From: Bifidobacteriaceae bacterium
Lineage (GTDB): Bacteria > Actinomycetota > Actinomycetes > Actinomycetales > WQXJ01
Direction of reading: 5' to 3'
DNA length: 64,000 bases
NCBI GenBank assembly: GCA_031270825.1
Contig: JAISXH010000047.1
Location: forward strand, 1 to 64,000
Part shown: positions 54,737 to 64,000 of the stretch, one piece after another
Numbering within the stretch: position 1 is the first letter of the stretch
Layout: each line of letters opens with the position of its first letter
Translations under genes and position numbers: made by a program
The notes under the pieces: generated by a model
Seen by the model: only the letters and a program-made list of their open reading frames with translations
Database searches by the model: none
What the model was told of the DNA's origin: nothing

Positions 54737-56978
54737 CCCAATCTTCCGCGCCATGCGCGACCAAATGCGACCGAGCCCGGAATTGCTCGGGCGCCTGGAG
54801 GACCGCCTCGTCACCGAAACGGAGGCTGGGAGCGGCCAGACGGCATCGGACAGCGGTTCTCTAGCCAATCCGGCGGACGCCACAACCGCGCCCGCCGCCG
54901 CGCCGACCGCCCAACTGCCGCCGCCCAGCGGGGCCTATGGGAGCGGGCACGTCCCGCCCAGCCAGACCCGCCGGCCGGGCGGCCGCCGCGCCTCCCGGCG
55001 CCCGGCCAAACTGCCGCTGCTGGCCACCGCCGCAGTCGCCGCCGTGGCTCTGGTCGGCACGGTGGTGTACGCCACCGCCCGGGGTCCCAGGCTGACTGAC
55101 ACGACCTCAACCGGCGCTGAACTGACCCAGCCGGTGGTGGCCAGCCCGGCCGACTACTCCGAGGTCTACGCGGCGCTCGAGAAGGCCTGGCGGAACCCGG
55201 GCGGCGGCGCCGACGACGCCGCCGGGGGCGAAGCCGCCATCGCCGCCGGGTCCGAACCCGGTATCGCGGGCGATGGCAGCAGGGAGGGCCTCACCACGCA
55301 GGACAAACCGGAGGCGGTCCCCAGCGACGCCCAAGCGGACGAGGATGACTACACCGGCACCAACGTTCAGGTCGAGGGAATCGACGAGGGCGACATCGTC
55401 AAGACCGACGGCAAGACCATCTTCGTCGCCTCTGCGAACCAGGTGGTGTTGATCGAGGCCAAAGGCGCCGACACCGCCGAACTGGCGCGGATCGAGCTGC
55501 CCGCCACGGTCAACCAGCCCGAGCCGGGAATGAATATCCACGAAACGGTGCAGGACCTGATCTTGGGGGACGGCGTGCTGGCGGTGGTTGTCAGCCGCTC
55601 CGAGTATGAGTCGGCGCCGCCCGGTGTGTTACTGGACCCCCAGCCCTATTGGGAATGGGAACACAAGGACACGACGGTTGTCCGGGTCTACGACGTCTCC
55701 ACTCCGGACCAGCCCGAACTCCTGGCCGACCTGGGCCAGGACGGTTACTACCAGACCGCGCGCCTGGCGGACGGCAAGCTCTATCTGCTTTCGAATTACT
55801 GGGTGCCAGGCGAAGAGAACACCGATCCGAACGATCCGGCCACCTTCACGCCTTGCGTTAGCCGGGACGACGCCGTGGCCGTGCTGGCGCCAGCGGACCT
55901 GACGGTATGGGAGCGGCCCACCGCCGCCGCGTACGTGGTCATCAGCGCGATCGACCTGGCCGCAGCCGAGCGGGTGGACCAGCGGGCCGTCCTCGGCGGC
56001 GGGAACACCGTCTACATGAGCCATCAGAATCTGTACCTCTCGGCCAACCAGTGGCAGACCGATGATGTGGGCGCGTTCTGGTCTCAGTTCGGGATCGGCA
56101 GCGGCACTAGCACGCCGGTCACCGAACTGATCCGGGTGGCCTTGGACGGCGGCGAACTGACGGTCGCCGCCGAAGGCGCGGTGCCCGGCACTGTCGTGAA
56201 CCAATTCGCCTTGGACGAATACGAATCGAACCTCCGAGTCGCGACCACTATCGCCTCCTTCGACGGTTCGGCGACAACCCGCTCGGCGCTGTTCGTCTTG
56301 GGGCCAGACCTGAAGGTGATCGGGGAGATCCCCGAGTTGATGCGCGACGAATCGGTTCAGTCGGTCCGCTTCACCGGCGCCACCGGCTATGTCGTGACCT
56401 TCCGCCAGACCGACCCATTGTTCGCCATCGACCTGGCCGATCCGACCGCGCCCAAGGTCATGAGCGCTCTGAAGATCACCGGTTTCAGCGCCTACCTCCA
56501 TCCCTGGGGCGAGGGCGAGCTGATCGGCCTCGGCTACGCCGGCGACGAAACCGGCCTGACCGGCGGGCTGCAACTGGTTCTATTCGACACCTCGGATCCG
56601 TTCGACGTCTCCGTGCGCTCCACCCTGGACGTTGGCGGCGACCCCAACGAGGGCATCGATTCGAGTGCCTTGTGGGATCACCGAGCAGTCTTCGCCGACC
56701 CGGCCCAAAACGCCTTCGGATTCCCGGTGCGGTCGTGGGACCAGACGACCGGTGAGCTGAAGGAGGATTACCGGATCTACAACTACACGCCAGCCACCGG
56801 CTTCGAACTGAGCCAGACCTTGGAACTGCCCTCAACCGGGTACGACTCCTACTCCTACACAGGCACCTACCGCGGGCTGAGGATCGGCGGCTTCTTCTAC
56901 GCCGTCGCCCCGACCGTCTTGGCAGTCTACGAGGGGACCTCCTACAGCCGGGTTCAGACGCTGGCGTACGCCGGCTGA
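54729..56978 (+). CDS. Membrane-anchored beta-propeller protein, probable anti-sigma partner
   Basis: 749 residues: a cytosolic N-terminus of about 95 residues beginning MNDPIFRAMRDQMRPSPELLGRLEDRL, one span (LPLLATAAVAAVALVGTVVYATA, about 95-117), a linker and a large extracytoplasmic Beta_propel domain whose hallmark is TNVQVEGIDEGDIVKTDGKTIFVA at about residue 210. The short N-terminal helix before the span has the layout of anti-sigma proteins but lacks a zinc motif. With the overlapping ECF gene it could sense an envelope signal through the propeller and hold the sigma factor at the membrane; this is inferred from order and topology. Confidence 0.88.
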   Translation: MNDPIFRAMRDQMRPSPELLGRLEDRLVTETEAGSGQTASDSGSLANPADATTAPAAAPTAQLPPPSGAYGSGHVPPSQTRRPGGRRASRRPAKLPLLATAAVAAVALVGTVVYATARGPRLTDTTSTGAELTQPVVASPADYSEVYAALEKAWRNPGGGADDAAGGEAAIAAGSEPGIAGDGSREGLTTQDKPEAVPSDAQADEDDYTGTNVQVEGIDEGDIVKTDGKTIFVASANQVVLIEAKGADTAELARIELPATVNQPEPGMNIHETVQDLILGDGVLAVVVSRSEYESAPPGVLLDPQPYWEWEHKDTTVVRVYDVSTPDQPELLADLGQDGYYQTARLADGKLYLLSNYWVPGEENTDPNDPATFTPCVSRDDAVAVLAPADLTVWERPTAAAYVVISAIDLAAAERVDQRAVLGGGNTVYMSHQNLYLSANQWQTDDVGAFWSQFGIGSGTSTPVTELIRVALDGGELTVAAEGAVPGTVVNQFALDEYESNLRVATTIASFDGSATTRSALFVLGPDLKVIGEIPELMRDESVQSVRFTGATGYVVTFRQTDPLFAIDLADPTAPKVMSALKITGFSAYLHPWGEGELIGLGYAGDETGLTGGLQLVLFDTSDPFDVSVRSTLDVGGDPNEGIDSSALWDHRAVFADPAQNAFGFPVRSWDQTTGELKEDYRIYNYTPATGFELSQTLELPSTGYDSYSYTGTYRGLRIGGFFYAVAPTVLAVYEGTSYSRVQTLAYAG

Positions 56979-57020
56979 TTTGAGGCGCCGCGCTCGGCCC
57001 GGCTGCGGCCAATAGCGGCT

Positions 57021-57057
57021 GGTCCGGTTCCGCTGCCCACCGGCGCGGAGCCGGACC
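57021..57057. terminator. Bidirectional terminator-like hairpin between convergent genes
   Basis: GGTCCGGTTCCGC (57021-57033) pairs with GCGGAGCCGGACC (57045-57057), 13 pairs with one G-U wobble, loop 11 bases. It lies between the ends of the beta-propeller gene and the DUF5719 gene. Confidence 0.65.
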
Positions 57058-57069
57058 CGCTGCCTGCGG

Positions 57070-58587
57070 TCAGGGCCGGAGCGGATAGATGGCGACTGGT
57101 GTGGCGTCGACGCTGACAGCTGTCGGGACCGCCGCCGAAATCATTTCGCCGGCCGGGTCAGACGCCGAGACCACCAAGGCCACAACCCCGGGCGTCCCCT
57201 CCCAGCGGAACCGGACCGCCGCCGGGTTGGCCTCGGCCCCCAGGTCCGCCACGGTCAGCGCCTGACTGGTCTGAGCGGCCAGGTCGACCGTCTGGGCCGT
57301 CCCCAGTTCGCCGGTTTGATCGACCGGAGTCAGCTCCAGCTTGGTCGCGTCGGCAGCGGCCACCACCACTCTCGCCGCCAGGTCGGTTCCCGGCCAGGCG
57401 ATGTAACCCTCCCCCGACGATGCCGCCGTGGCCGTCCAGGCGAATTCCTCCGGTTGGCCCTCGGCCCCGGCCCGCAGCGACAAACCCGCGGCCACGATCG
57501 GTTGGTCCGAGCGGATGAAGGCGGAGTAATAGCCAGCCGGCAACCCGCCCAACGACAAGTCAGTCACCACGCCTGGGCTGAGCACGGCCTCCTCCAACCC
57601 CGGCAAGGTGGTGGGGCCGTCAGGGCCCCACAGCTCGACGCTCACCACCGCCGGGACGGAGCCCGGGTTGAGCATCCTGATGGCCGAGGTCCTGACCGAA
57701 TCGAAGGTCGAGTCGGTCACAGACAGGGCCGGCACCAGCGCCTCCGTGGCCGGACCCAGTCCTGGCGTGGCCAGTTCCACCCCGCCTTGGATCAGGCCCT
57801 GCAGGCGCGAGTGCTGCAGGAACACGGCCAGATCGCCACCGCTGGCGGTGACCTTGACCGCCAGCCGCGCGGCGTCCCCGATGTACCCCTCCAGCAGGAC
57901 GGCGCGCTGGGACAGCGGCGGCACCGTCAGCCCGTTCAGGCCGACCGCCTCGACCGGCCCGGCCCCGTCCCACAGGGCCAGATCGGCGCGGACATTGGTG
58001 AGGCCGGGGTTGGTCAGCAGCAAACGAGCCGAAGACCCGGTCTCAGTCGAACCGGCCACGATCCAGGCCACCGCCGCGGCCGGGACGCAGGTCGTGGCGG
58101 CCACCCCGCGCAGGTCGCCATCCTCGAGATGTTGGAAAGTCGCCCCCGCGGCGGCCGGCGGCGCGGACGCCGGGTCGTCTGGGCTGACAAAAGCCGTCAG
58201 CCGGATCGGCGCCTCAGCCACCGTCGCATTGCTCACCACCACGTCGCGGCCCCGGCCGCTGAACGGAATCGCGGCCGATTCCTCGTCCAGAGCCTGGGAT
58301 TCGCCACCGCCGCTGGCCGCGATCAACCCGCGGCTGATCGAATCGACGGCGGTCGGATTGGGGTCGAAACGCGGGTCGTAAGCGATCTCGCCGGCGCCGT
58401 CGCCAGACAGCTTGAGGCTCCCGGCGCAGACGACCTCGGCATTGCCCGGGGGCACCTCGATCACGCTGGGCGATCCCGCGCCGGCCAGGTCCGGCGGCCT
58501 CAGCCGGTCGACCACGACCAAACCGGCGGTCCCAGCCAGCATCGCCAGGGCCACCACAATGGCCCCGATTCGTTTGACCACTCTCAT
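57070..58587 (-). CDS. DUF5719 family secreted/membrane protein
   Basis: Protein of 505 residues with one N-terminal membrane helix (IGAIVVALAMLAGTAGLVVV) and a long extracytoplasmic beta-rich region, matching the DUF5719 family that accompanies the large WhiB-linked glycosyltransferase in actinobacteria. Repeated segments such as LLLTNPGLTNVRADLALWDGAG and IRMLNPGSVPAVVSVELWGPDG suggest paired beta-sandwich domains. ATG 58587 shares one base with the glycosyltransferase stop (TGATG). Two Cys (VVCAGS and TTCVPAAA) may bridge. No enzyme motif is seen; a partner of the glycosyltransferase in envelope glycan assembly is inferred. Confidence 0.85.
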   Translation of the reverse strand: MRVVKRIGAIVVALAMLAGTAGLVVVDRLRPPDLAGAGSPSVIEVPPGNAEVVCAGSLKLSGDGAGEIAYDPRFDPNPTAVDSISRGLIAASGGGESQALDEESAAIPFSGRGRDVVVSNATVAEAPIRLTAFVSPDDPASAPPAAAGATFQHLEDGDLRGVAATTCVPAAAVAWIVAGSTETGSSARLLLTNPGLTNVRADLALWDGAGPVEAVGLNGLTVPPLSQRAVLLEGYIGDAARLAVKVTASGGDLAVFLQHSRLQGLIQGGVELATPGLGPATEALVPALSVTDSTFDSVRTSAIRMLNPGSVPAVVSVELWGPDGPTTLPGLEEAVLSPGVVTDLSLGGLPAGYYSAFIRSDQPIVAAGLSLRAGAEGQPEEFAWTATAASSGEGYIAWPGTDLAARVVVAAADATKLELTPVDQTGELGTAQTVDLAAQTSQALTVADLGAEANPAAVRFRWEGTPGVVALVVSASDPAGEMISAAVPTAVSVDATPVAIYPLRP

Positions 58588-61500
58588 CAATCGTCCTCCC
58601 GGGCGCTGGCGGTCCGCCGCAGCGGCAACGCCAGCAGTGCCGCCAGAGCCAGGACCGCTGCCTGCCCCGCGCCCAGCGCCCATGGCGGCGCGTGCCAAAC
58701 GCGCAAGGAACCAGAACCCGCGGGCACTTCGAACACCTGATACCACTGGTCGGAATCCGCGGCGGCTAGTGGCCGGCCATCAAGGCTGGCCCGCCAGCGG
58801 GCGTCAGCCCGCTCGGCCAGGACCAAGCGCCGGCCGTCTGGGCCTTCCGGAAGCTCGGCCGCGAGCTCGAGCCCGGGCCCCCCGGCCAGGGCCACGCCTT
58901 CGCCGTCGGGGCCGACAACATGCAGGCGCGCCGCCGCGTCCACACTGATCCCGCCGCCAAGGTCGAGTCCGCCCGGAGCGACCTGCCAGACCACCGAGCC
59001 CTGCGCCGACTCGCGCACGCGAGTCAACCCCGGTGTCGCGTCCATGGCACCGGCCAGGCCCGGCTCGGCGGCGTCCACCAGGACGAACCCGATGCCGTAG
59101 AGGGCCAATCGGGCGGCCGCATCGCCCGGGTTGCGGGCCGCGATCCCGGCCAGCGCCTGGTTGACCGCGTCTGCGGCCGCGTCCGGCCCGGCCACCTGGC
59201 CCGGCCACCCGCTCAAGCGACGCGACCCGGCGATCCCCTCAGATTCGGACACCTGATGGCCGGCGCCACGCACAACATCCCACGTCAGCACCGCTTCTGG
59301 GCCGTCGCCCAAGCTGGCCACCGCCAGCGCGTAGCCGGCCATCGCACCGGCGGCCTCGGCCGCCACGATCGGCGGCATCGGATGGCTGGCGGCCCGGCGC
59401 AACTCGGAGTGGCTCTGGCGCTGCCAAACCCCCAGCGCCGCCCCAGCCAACGGCCCGACCAGCAACACGGCCACGCCGGCCGCCGCCAGCCCGACCTTCA
59501 ACCGGCGCCGCCCTGGCGGTCGCGCCAATGTGGCGTCATCTGACCTGCGGCCCCTCTCGGCGCGGTCTCTTGGGCCGCGCTCGCCCACGGCGCCGCCGAA
59601 GCCCGCCGCCACCGCCAACAGCCAGCCGCACAGGATCAGCCCGCAGGCGCCGCCGGTCCAGGCCGGCACCGGCTCGAGGGCGTCGACCGTGACAGCCACC
59701 CGGTCGAGGCCCCAAATCGCGGCCCCGCCGCTGAGGGCCAGCAACCAGCCAACCCGGACGGCGCGGCTGCGCCGCCCAGTCCTGAGCAGAGCCAAAACCG
59801 CCGCCACCACGACCACACCGGTGACCAGCGCCGCCGCCGGCTCGACCAGCCCCTCCGGCACGAAGCCAGGCAGGACCGGTTGGCGCGGCCAGCCCAGCAG
59901 TTGCAGCCAGAACGGCGCCGGCTGGTAGTCCAGGACCGGCCCTGGATCGGCCAGCAAGGCGCGCCAACCGCCGCCGCCGGATGCGGCCCGCCAGATCAAG
60001 GGCGCGAACAGCGCCAGGGCCGGCAAAGCCACCCAGGCCAGGCGGGCGCGGCGGCCGCGATCGGCCAGCAAGAACACCACCAGCAAGGCCGCCAAACCTG
60101 GCGCCAGCAGCGAAGGGCTGCCGGCGGCGGCGACCGCGAAAGCCAATCCGGCGAACGCCGCAGCCGCGACCGAGCCACGGACCGGGGGCTGGAGCTGTTC
60201 GGGTGCTGCCGCAGCACCCGCCGCGGCACTGGCCGCAACTCCTGCGGCTGCGGCCGAATTTCCGGCCGAATTTCCGGCCGCAGAGCCCGCTGCCGCAACT
60301 CCTGCCACGGCATCCGCCGCAGTTCCGGGCGCATTCTCGGCTGCGGCATCCGCCACAGTTCCGGGCGCATTTCCGGCTGTGGCATCCGCCACAGTTCCGG
60401 GCGCATTTTCGGCTGTGGCCACGGCTGGGTCGCCCGCCGCAGCTCCCACCGCGGTTCCGGCCGCAGCTCCAACCGCTTCTCCCACCGCGGTTCCGGCCGC
60501 AGCTCCCCCGGGGTCGCCCGGCGCCGCCTGGTCGCGAACCGCGCCAATCGCGGCCTGGGGGGCGGCGCCAACCTGGTCGACGGCATCGACCACCGCCGGG
60601 CGCACGTCCAACTGGTTGACGCCAACCGCCCTGGCGACCCCGAGCAGTGCCCAGGGCAGGGCCGCGTGCGCCACCACCGCCCCCAGCCGGCCATCCGCCA
60701 CCGCCGCCCACAGCGACGGCGCCGCCAAATAGAACAACGCTGCCAGGGCCCGGAGCCACACCGAGCGGGTGGCCGCGCCCGCCGCGAACCACGCCCCCAG
60801 GGTCGCCACCAGCGGCCCCAACAGCAGCATCAGCTTGACCGCGGTGGCGCCGTCGCCGAAACAGAGCAGGGTCATCAGCGCGGTGACGGCGTTCAGCGGA
60901 TCGCCGGGCCCGGCCTCACCGAGGCCCTGGGCCAGCCAGCCGCCAGCCGCCGAACGCGCCAATTCGCCGGCGGTGGCATCCTGGGGCCCCAAGGCGCCGC
61001 CAGTTATGAACCCCGGCCCGATCAACTGATACATGGCGGCGACACAGATCCCGGCGGCCACCACCATCACGGCCGTCAGCATGCGCCGGCGCCGAGCCGC
61101 CAGCTCGCGGCGTTCAGCCATCTCGATCTCGGTCGGCTCGAGGGCCTGACGGCGCAGCTCGGCCTGCGTGATGCGGCGGTCGCGCCGGTCCTGGCGGGCT
61201 TCGGCCGAGCTGATCTCAAGTGGCGCCAGACGCCGCCGCGGCGTCCGGCGCGTCCGGCGCGCCACGTAGCGGGCCCGGGCCACGGCATCGAGCCTGGTCA
61301 GAACCGCCACCGGGGCCCAAGCCTCGTCGACGGCCAAACGGAAGTCCTTCGCGGCCAGACGCCAGAAGAAGCGCCCGATTCCGGCCGCCAGCGCCGCCGC
61401 CGCGAGCGGGATCAGAGCCCACAGCGGAGCGTCGACTAGCTCGGTGAAAATGAACGCCCGCCGCCTGGCGCCGTAGGATCGCGCCGTCGACGGCTTCGGG

Positions 61501-62297
61501 CGGCGCCGGTCCGAATCCCTCAGGCCGCGGTAGGAGGCCTGCTCATGCTCAAGCACGGCGTTCGGTTCGACCACCACGCGGTGGCCGGCCAGCCGGGCCC
61601 GCCGGCAAAACTCCAAGCCGTCACGGAATGGCCCCAACGCCGGAGCCATCCCGCCCAGCGACTGCCAGACCTCGCCGCGAACCAACATGCCGGCGCTGCC
61701 GACCGCCAGGACGTCTTCGAGGCGGTCATATTGGCCCTGGTCAAGCTCCCCGTCGACGCCGTAAGGCACGCGGCGGCCAAACGGCGTGGTGGTGACGCCG
61801 ACTTCGCCCAGGCGATCGGGGTGGTCGGCCTGAACTTGTTTCGGGCCCGCCACGGCGACCAGTGGAGACATCTCCAGGCGCGCGACCAGGTTGGCCAGGC
61901 AGTCCGGGGCCGGATAAGAATCGTCGTGGAGCAGCCAAATCAGCGGCAGGGCGGCGCGCCCGAACAGGCCCGCGGCCACCGCCTGGCCGAAGTTCTTGGC
62001 TCTGACCGCATGGACCACGGTCAGGATCTGACGGGGAATGCCGCAACGGATGGCCATTTCGGCGATCGCCGGATCGGAGCGCGCCCCGGCGTCAACCACT
62101 ATCACCGCCGCAGGCGCAAGAGTCTGCCCAGCCAGCGCCACCAGGGCCCTGGGCAAGTAGTCGGACCGGCCGCGGGTGACGACCACGGCCACCACCTCTG
62201 CCGCAAGGCCCGCGACCGCCGCTCCCGCCGAGGTTGACCCCGAGAACCTCCCCGCCGGCCGGGAGGAATCGGCCTCGAAACGGATCGGCGCCGTCAC
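58587..62297 (-). CDS. Large membrane glycosyltransferase (GT2 domain plus multi-span region)
   Basis: 1236 residues. The N-terminal GT2 domain (about residues 30-300) shows AVVVTRGRSDYLPRALVALAGQT, acidic LLHDDSYPAPDCLANL, VGSAGMLVRGEVWQSLGG and DGLEFCRRARLAGHRV. A basic linker (RRTRRTPRRRL) precedes a membrane part with a dozen or more predicted helices and a C-terminal extracytoplasmic region. Between about residues 595 and 700 lies an Ala-rich insertion with three 36-bp repeats. The GTG start at 62297 overlaps the whiB stop (GTGA). Such proteins probably transfer sugars to envelope polymers; substrate unknown. Confidence 0.88.
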   Translation of the reverse strand: MTAPIRFEADSSRPAGRFSGSTSAGAAVAGLAAEVVAVVVTRGRSDYLPRALVALAGQTLAPAAVIVVDAGARSDPAIAEMAIRCGIPRQILTVVHAVRAKNFGQAVAAGLFGRAALPLIWLLHDDSYPAPDCLANLVARLEMSPLVAVAGPKQVQADHPDRLGEVGVTTTPFGRRVPYGVDGELDQGQYDRLEDVLAVGSAGMLVRGEVWQSLGGMAPALGPFRDGLEFCRRARLAGHRVVVEPNAVLEHEQASYRGLRDSDRRRPKPSTARSYGARRRAFIFTELVDAPLWALIPLAAAALAAGIGRFFWRLAAKDFRLAVDEAWAPVAVLTRLDAVARARYVARRTRRTPRRRLAPLEISSAEARQDRRDRRITQAELRRQALEPTEIEMAERRELAARRRRMLTAVMVVAAGICVAAMYQLIGPGFITGGALGPQDATAGELARSAAGGWLAQGLGEAGPGDPLNAVTALMTLLCFGDGATAVKLMLLLGPLVATLGAWFAAGAATRSVWLRALAALFYLAAPSLWAAVADGRLGAVVAHAALPWALLGVARAVGVNQLDVRPAVVDAVDQVGAAPQAAIGAVRDQAAPGDPGGAAAGTAVGEAVGAAAGTAVGAAAGDPAVATAENAPGTVADATAGNAPGTVADAAAENAPGTAADAVAGVAAAGSAAGNSAGNSAAAAGVAASAAAGAAAAPEQLQPPVRGSVAAAAFAGLAFAVAAAGSPSLLAPGLAALLVVFLLADRGRRARLAWVALPALALFAPLIWRAASGGGGWRALLADPGPVLDYQPAPFWLQLLGWPRQPVLPGFVPEGLVEPAAALVTGVVVVAAVLALLRTGRRSRAVRVGWLLALSGGAAIWGLDRVAVTVDALEPVPAWTGGACGLILCGWLLAVAAGFGGAVGERGPRDRAERGRRSDDATLARPPGRRRLKVGLAAAGVAVLLVGPLAGAALGVWQRQSHSELRRAASHPMPPIVAAEAAGAMAGYALAVASLGDGPEAVLTWDVVRGAGHQVSESEGIAGSRRLSGWPGQVAGPDAAADAVNQALAGIAARNPGDAAARLALYGIGFVLVDAAEPGLAGAMDATPGLTRVRESAQGSVVWQVAPGGLDLGGGISVDAAARLHVVGPDGEGVALAGGPGLELAAELPEGPDGRRLVLAERADARWRASLDGRPLAAADSDQWYQVFEVPAGSGSLRVWHAPPWALGAGQAAVLALAALLALPLRRTASAREDD
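60310..60417. repeat. Three 36-bp tandem repeats in the glycosyltransferase gene
   Basis: Units beginning GCATCCGCCRCAGTTCCGGG start at 60310, 60346 and 60382 and encode 12-residue repeats of the type ADATAGNAPGTV. They are embedded in a wider Ala/Gly-rich repeat field (about 60190-60510) between membrane helices. Confidence 0.9.
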
Positions 62298-62617
62298 AAG
62301 GCGCGGCGCTGTTTCAAGCGGCGCCGTTCGCGCTCGGAGTAGCCGCCCCAAATGCCGAAGCGCTCATCGTTGGCCAAGGCGTAGTCCAGGCACTCCACCC
62401 GCACCTCGCAGACCGCGCAGATTCGTTTGGCCTCCCGCGTGGAGCCGCCCTTCTCAGGGAAGAAGGCCTCCGGATCGGTCTGGGGGCACAGCGCTCGCTG
62501 CTGCCAGCTGAGCGGTCCGGAATCCTCCACGCCGCCGAACAAGTCCGGCACATTCGATCGCGGATCGATCACGCCGGACTCCAAGGTGAGAGCGCCCTCG
62601 CCCAATACATTCCACAC
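62294..62617 (-). CDS. WhiB-family iron-sulfur transcription regulator (WhiB2/WhmD-like)
   Basis: Regulator of 107 residues with the four cysteines that hold a 4Fe-4S cluster: C44, C67, C70 and C76 (C-x22-C-x2-C-x5-C). The turn FGIWGGYSERERRRLKQ follows. The context (DUF3499, manB and manA nearby) matches the WhiB2 branch, which affects septation. GTG 62617 is chosen because GAGGAG lies 7 bases upstream; an in-frame Met at 62650 lacks support. Stop overlaps the glycosyltransferase start, so the two are co-translated. Confidence 0.93.
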   Translation of the reverse strand: MWNVLGEGALTLESGVIDPRSNVPDLFGGVEDSGPLSWQQRALCPQTDPEAFFPEKGGSTREAKRICAVCEVRVECLDYALANDERFGIWGGYSERERRRLKQRRAL

Positions 62618-62671
62618 GTGTCGTCTCCTCGCAGCCAGCCACCCAAACAAGAAAAGGTTGCACCAATGAAA

Positions 62672-63898
62672 TTACAGGTTTGTCGTCTTGGCAAGTCCCC
62701 AGGTCGCAGGTCCCATTCCGGGGGCCGCCAGGATGACCCGGCTCTTGCCCCGCAAGGTCATGGCGCCTTCTGAGGCCATCGCGAACAACGACTGCCCACG
62801 AGACAAGTGGAGCGATCCCAAGTCGGTGAAGGCGGTCACCTGACCCTCCAAGGCCAGGGCGATCCGGGGGCCCTCCAACGGCACTTGGGTGGAGCCGGTG
62901 ACGCGGATGTCGGCTAGCTGGAACAGCCGTTGCGGCGGCCGCAGCAGCCTGATGGCGCCCTGGCGCGAGACGGCGGGGCGCACCGGTCCGGAAGCGCCCC
63001 AGTCGATCGTCGTGGCCACCCGCGCGGCGTCGATGTACTTTCTGGTCAACCCGGCCCTCAAGACGTTGTCCGAGGGCCCGGTGATCTCGACAGCCAGACC
63101 GCGCAGGTAGGCGTGCAAAGTGCCGGGCGGCACATACAGCGCCTCGCCCGGCGCCAGCGAGATGTGGGTCATCATCATGACCACGGCCAAGGCGCGGTCA
63201 CCCGGGTAACGCTTGGCCAAAGCCACCGGCAGGGCGTAAGGACCTGGATCGTCGCCGGGGGCGGCCAGTTGCCGCCGGCAGGCGGCGGTGAATTCGATCA
63301 CCGCGTCCGGGTTGGCGTCCACGCCGGTCAGCGCGATCTGGACGGCCTCGCGCAAGGCCCCCGGGCGGCCCGGGGCCAGGGCTTGGACCAGCGAGCGCGC
63401 CAGGGCCGAGGCCCCGGCCAGCGGCGCCAACGAGGCCCGGATGTCCTCCGGCCGGCGGAAGCCGGCCAGCAATTCGAACGACGCCAGGGCGTAGACCATC
63501 TCCGGCTTGACGTGGGGGTCCTTGTAGGTCCGGTTCGGCGCCTCCAAAGCGATGCCCGCCGCCTCCTCGCGGGCGAAGCCGGCCCGCGCCTGTTCGGCGC
63601 CGGGATGCACCTGCAGAGACAGCGGATCGGCCACGCCCAGAATCTTGAGCAGGAACGGCAATTCGCCGCCATCCGGGCCGACACAGGACCGCGGGTTACG
63701 GGCGATCACGTCGCGCAGGGCCACTCCCGCGTCGTCCTCCCCCCGGCCCACCAGCGCCGATGCCGTGGCGTGAGCCCCCAGCCAAATCTCCGCCACCGGA
63801 TCGCCCGTCGGCGCGACCCCCAACAACCGCGGCACCTGATCGACCGATCCCCAGGCATAGCTCCGCACAACATGGTCCAGCCGTAACACGGTAGACAA
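62672..63898 (-). CDS. manA: Mannose-6-phosphate isomerase, class I
   Basis: Cytosolic zinc enzyme of 408 residues interconverting fructose-6-P and mannose-6-P. Zinc ligands are visible in LSLQVHPGAEQA (Gln and His), KPEMVYAL (Glu) and GTLHAYLRGLAVEI (His), and the catalytic Arg in DNVLRAGLTRKYIDA. It starts at TTG 63898 with GGAAG upstream; GTG 63889 is an alternative three codons in. With ManB, 12 kb away, it provides mannose-1-phosphate for envelope glycans. The last 102 bases of the window beyond it show no gene. Confidence 0.95.
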   Translation of the reverse strand: MSTVLRLDHVVRSYAWGSVDQVPRLLGVAPTGDPVAEIWLGAHATASALVGRGEDDAGVALRDVIARNPRSCVGPDGGELPFLLKILGVADPLSLQVHPGAEQARAGFAREEAAGIALEAPNRTYKDPHVKPEMVYALASFELLAGFRRPEDIRASLAPLAGASALARSLVQALAPGRPGALREAVQIALTGVDANPDAVIEFTAACRRQLAAPGDDPGPYALPVALAKRYPGDRALAVVMMMTHISLAPGEALYVPPGTLHAYLRGLAVEITGPSDNVLRAGLTRKYIDAARVATTIDWGASGPVRPAVSRQGAIRLLRPPQRLFQLADIRVTGSTQVPLEGPRIALALEGQVTAFTDLGSLHLSRGQSLFAMASEGAMTLRGKSRVILAAPGMGPATWGLAKTTNL

Positions 63899-64000
63899 GA
63901 GTAGCTTCCATCCACCGCTCGCCGACCATCTTCACGGCCCCAGCGGCCGATCAGATGCCAGACGCCGAACACCTCCAGGCCCCGCGCGCCGATTGGCCAA

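Overview
The window is high-GC DNA from an actinobacterium (Actinomycetota), probably of the Micrococcales/Actinomycetales kind. The evidence is the gene content and order: WhiB, MtrA-MtrB-LpqB, SigR/RsrA-type redox control, long-form HPF, FtsEX with an M23 hydrolase, and the tiny ribosomal protein bL37. The order whiB2 / DUF3499 / manB / ahcY / mtrA-mtrB-lpqB / comF / hpf / secA / rsgA / aroA / sigH-type sigma largely follows the Mycobacterium tuberculosis chromosome (recalled, not searched), so most of this is ancestral core chromosome. No rRNA, tRNA, tmRNA, CRISPR array, phage gene or transposase gene was seen.

Layout. 1-8.0 kb: a PfkB sugar kinase and a peptide-type ABC importer (lipoprotein binding protein, two permeases, one fused double ATPase). 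8.2-12.0 kb: smpB, an M23 murein hydrolase, ftsX and ftsE. 12.1-17.1 kb: bL37, rsrA, sigR, a DoxX-like gene, aroA, rsgA, hisN. 17.1-20.6 kb: a decayed HAD-hydrolase fragment ending in a triplicated 76-bp repeat that runs into the end of secA. 21.0-29.1 kb: a six-gene surface-protein operon with a SipW-type signal peptidase, lying between secA and hpf. 29.4-31.1 kb: hpf and comF. 31.3-48.8 kb: eight tightly packed genes read leftwards: kinase-like protein, 2175-residue Ig/FN3 protein, MoxR, DUF58, transglutaminase-like protein, mtrA, mtrB, lpqB. 49.2-54 kb: ahcY, Trm112-like, manB, a small unknown, DUF3499 and a metallopeptidase-like gene. 54.0-57.0 kb: an ECF sigma factor with a membrane-anchored beta-propeller protein. 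57.1-63.9 kb: DUF5719, a large glycosyltransferase, whiB and manA.

How the genes work together. Much of the window serves the envelope: peptidoglycan hydrolysis (FtsEX-M23, MtrAB), mannose activation (ManA, ManB), surface glycosylation (GT2 membrane protein), protein export (SecA, SipW) and two large secreted or surface assemblies. Most clusters are translationally coupled by ATGA or GTGA overlaps.

Two loci deserve most attention. One is the SipW/alternate-signal-peptide operon, with strong hairpins between its genes and a 12-bp stem just before sipW. The other is the long operon feeding into mtrAB-lpqB. Its first gene is a protein kinase fold without HRD or DFG residues, and its transglutaminase domain has lost all three catalytic residues, so enzyme folds appear to have been kept as binding or scaffold modules around an intact MoxR ATPase. 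In-frame low-complexity repeats inside conserved proteins, and a dispersed palindromic repeat containing GGGGACGGTGATTGTG, recur across the window.
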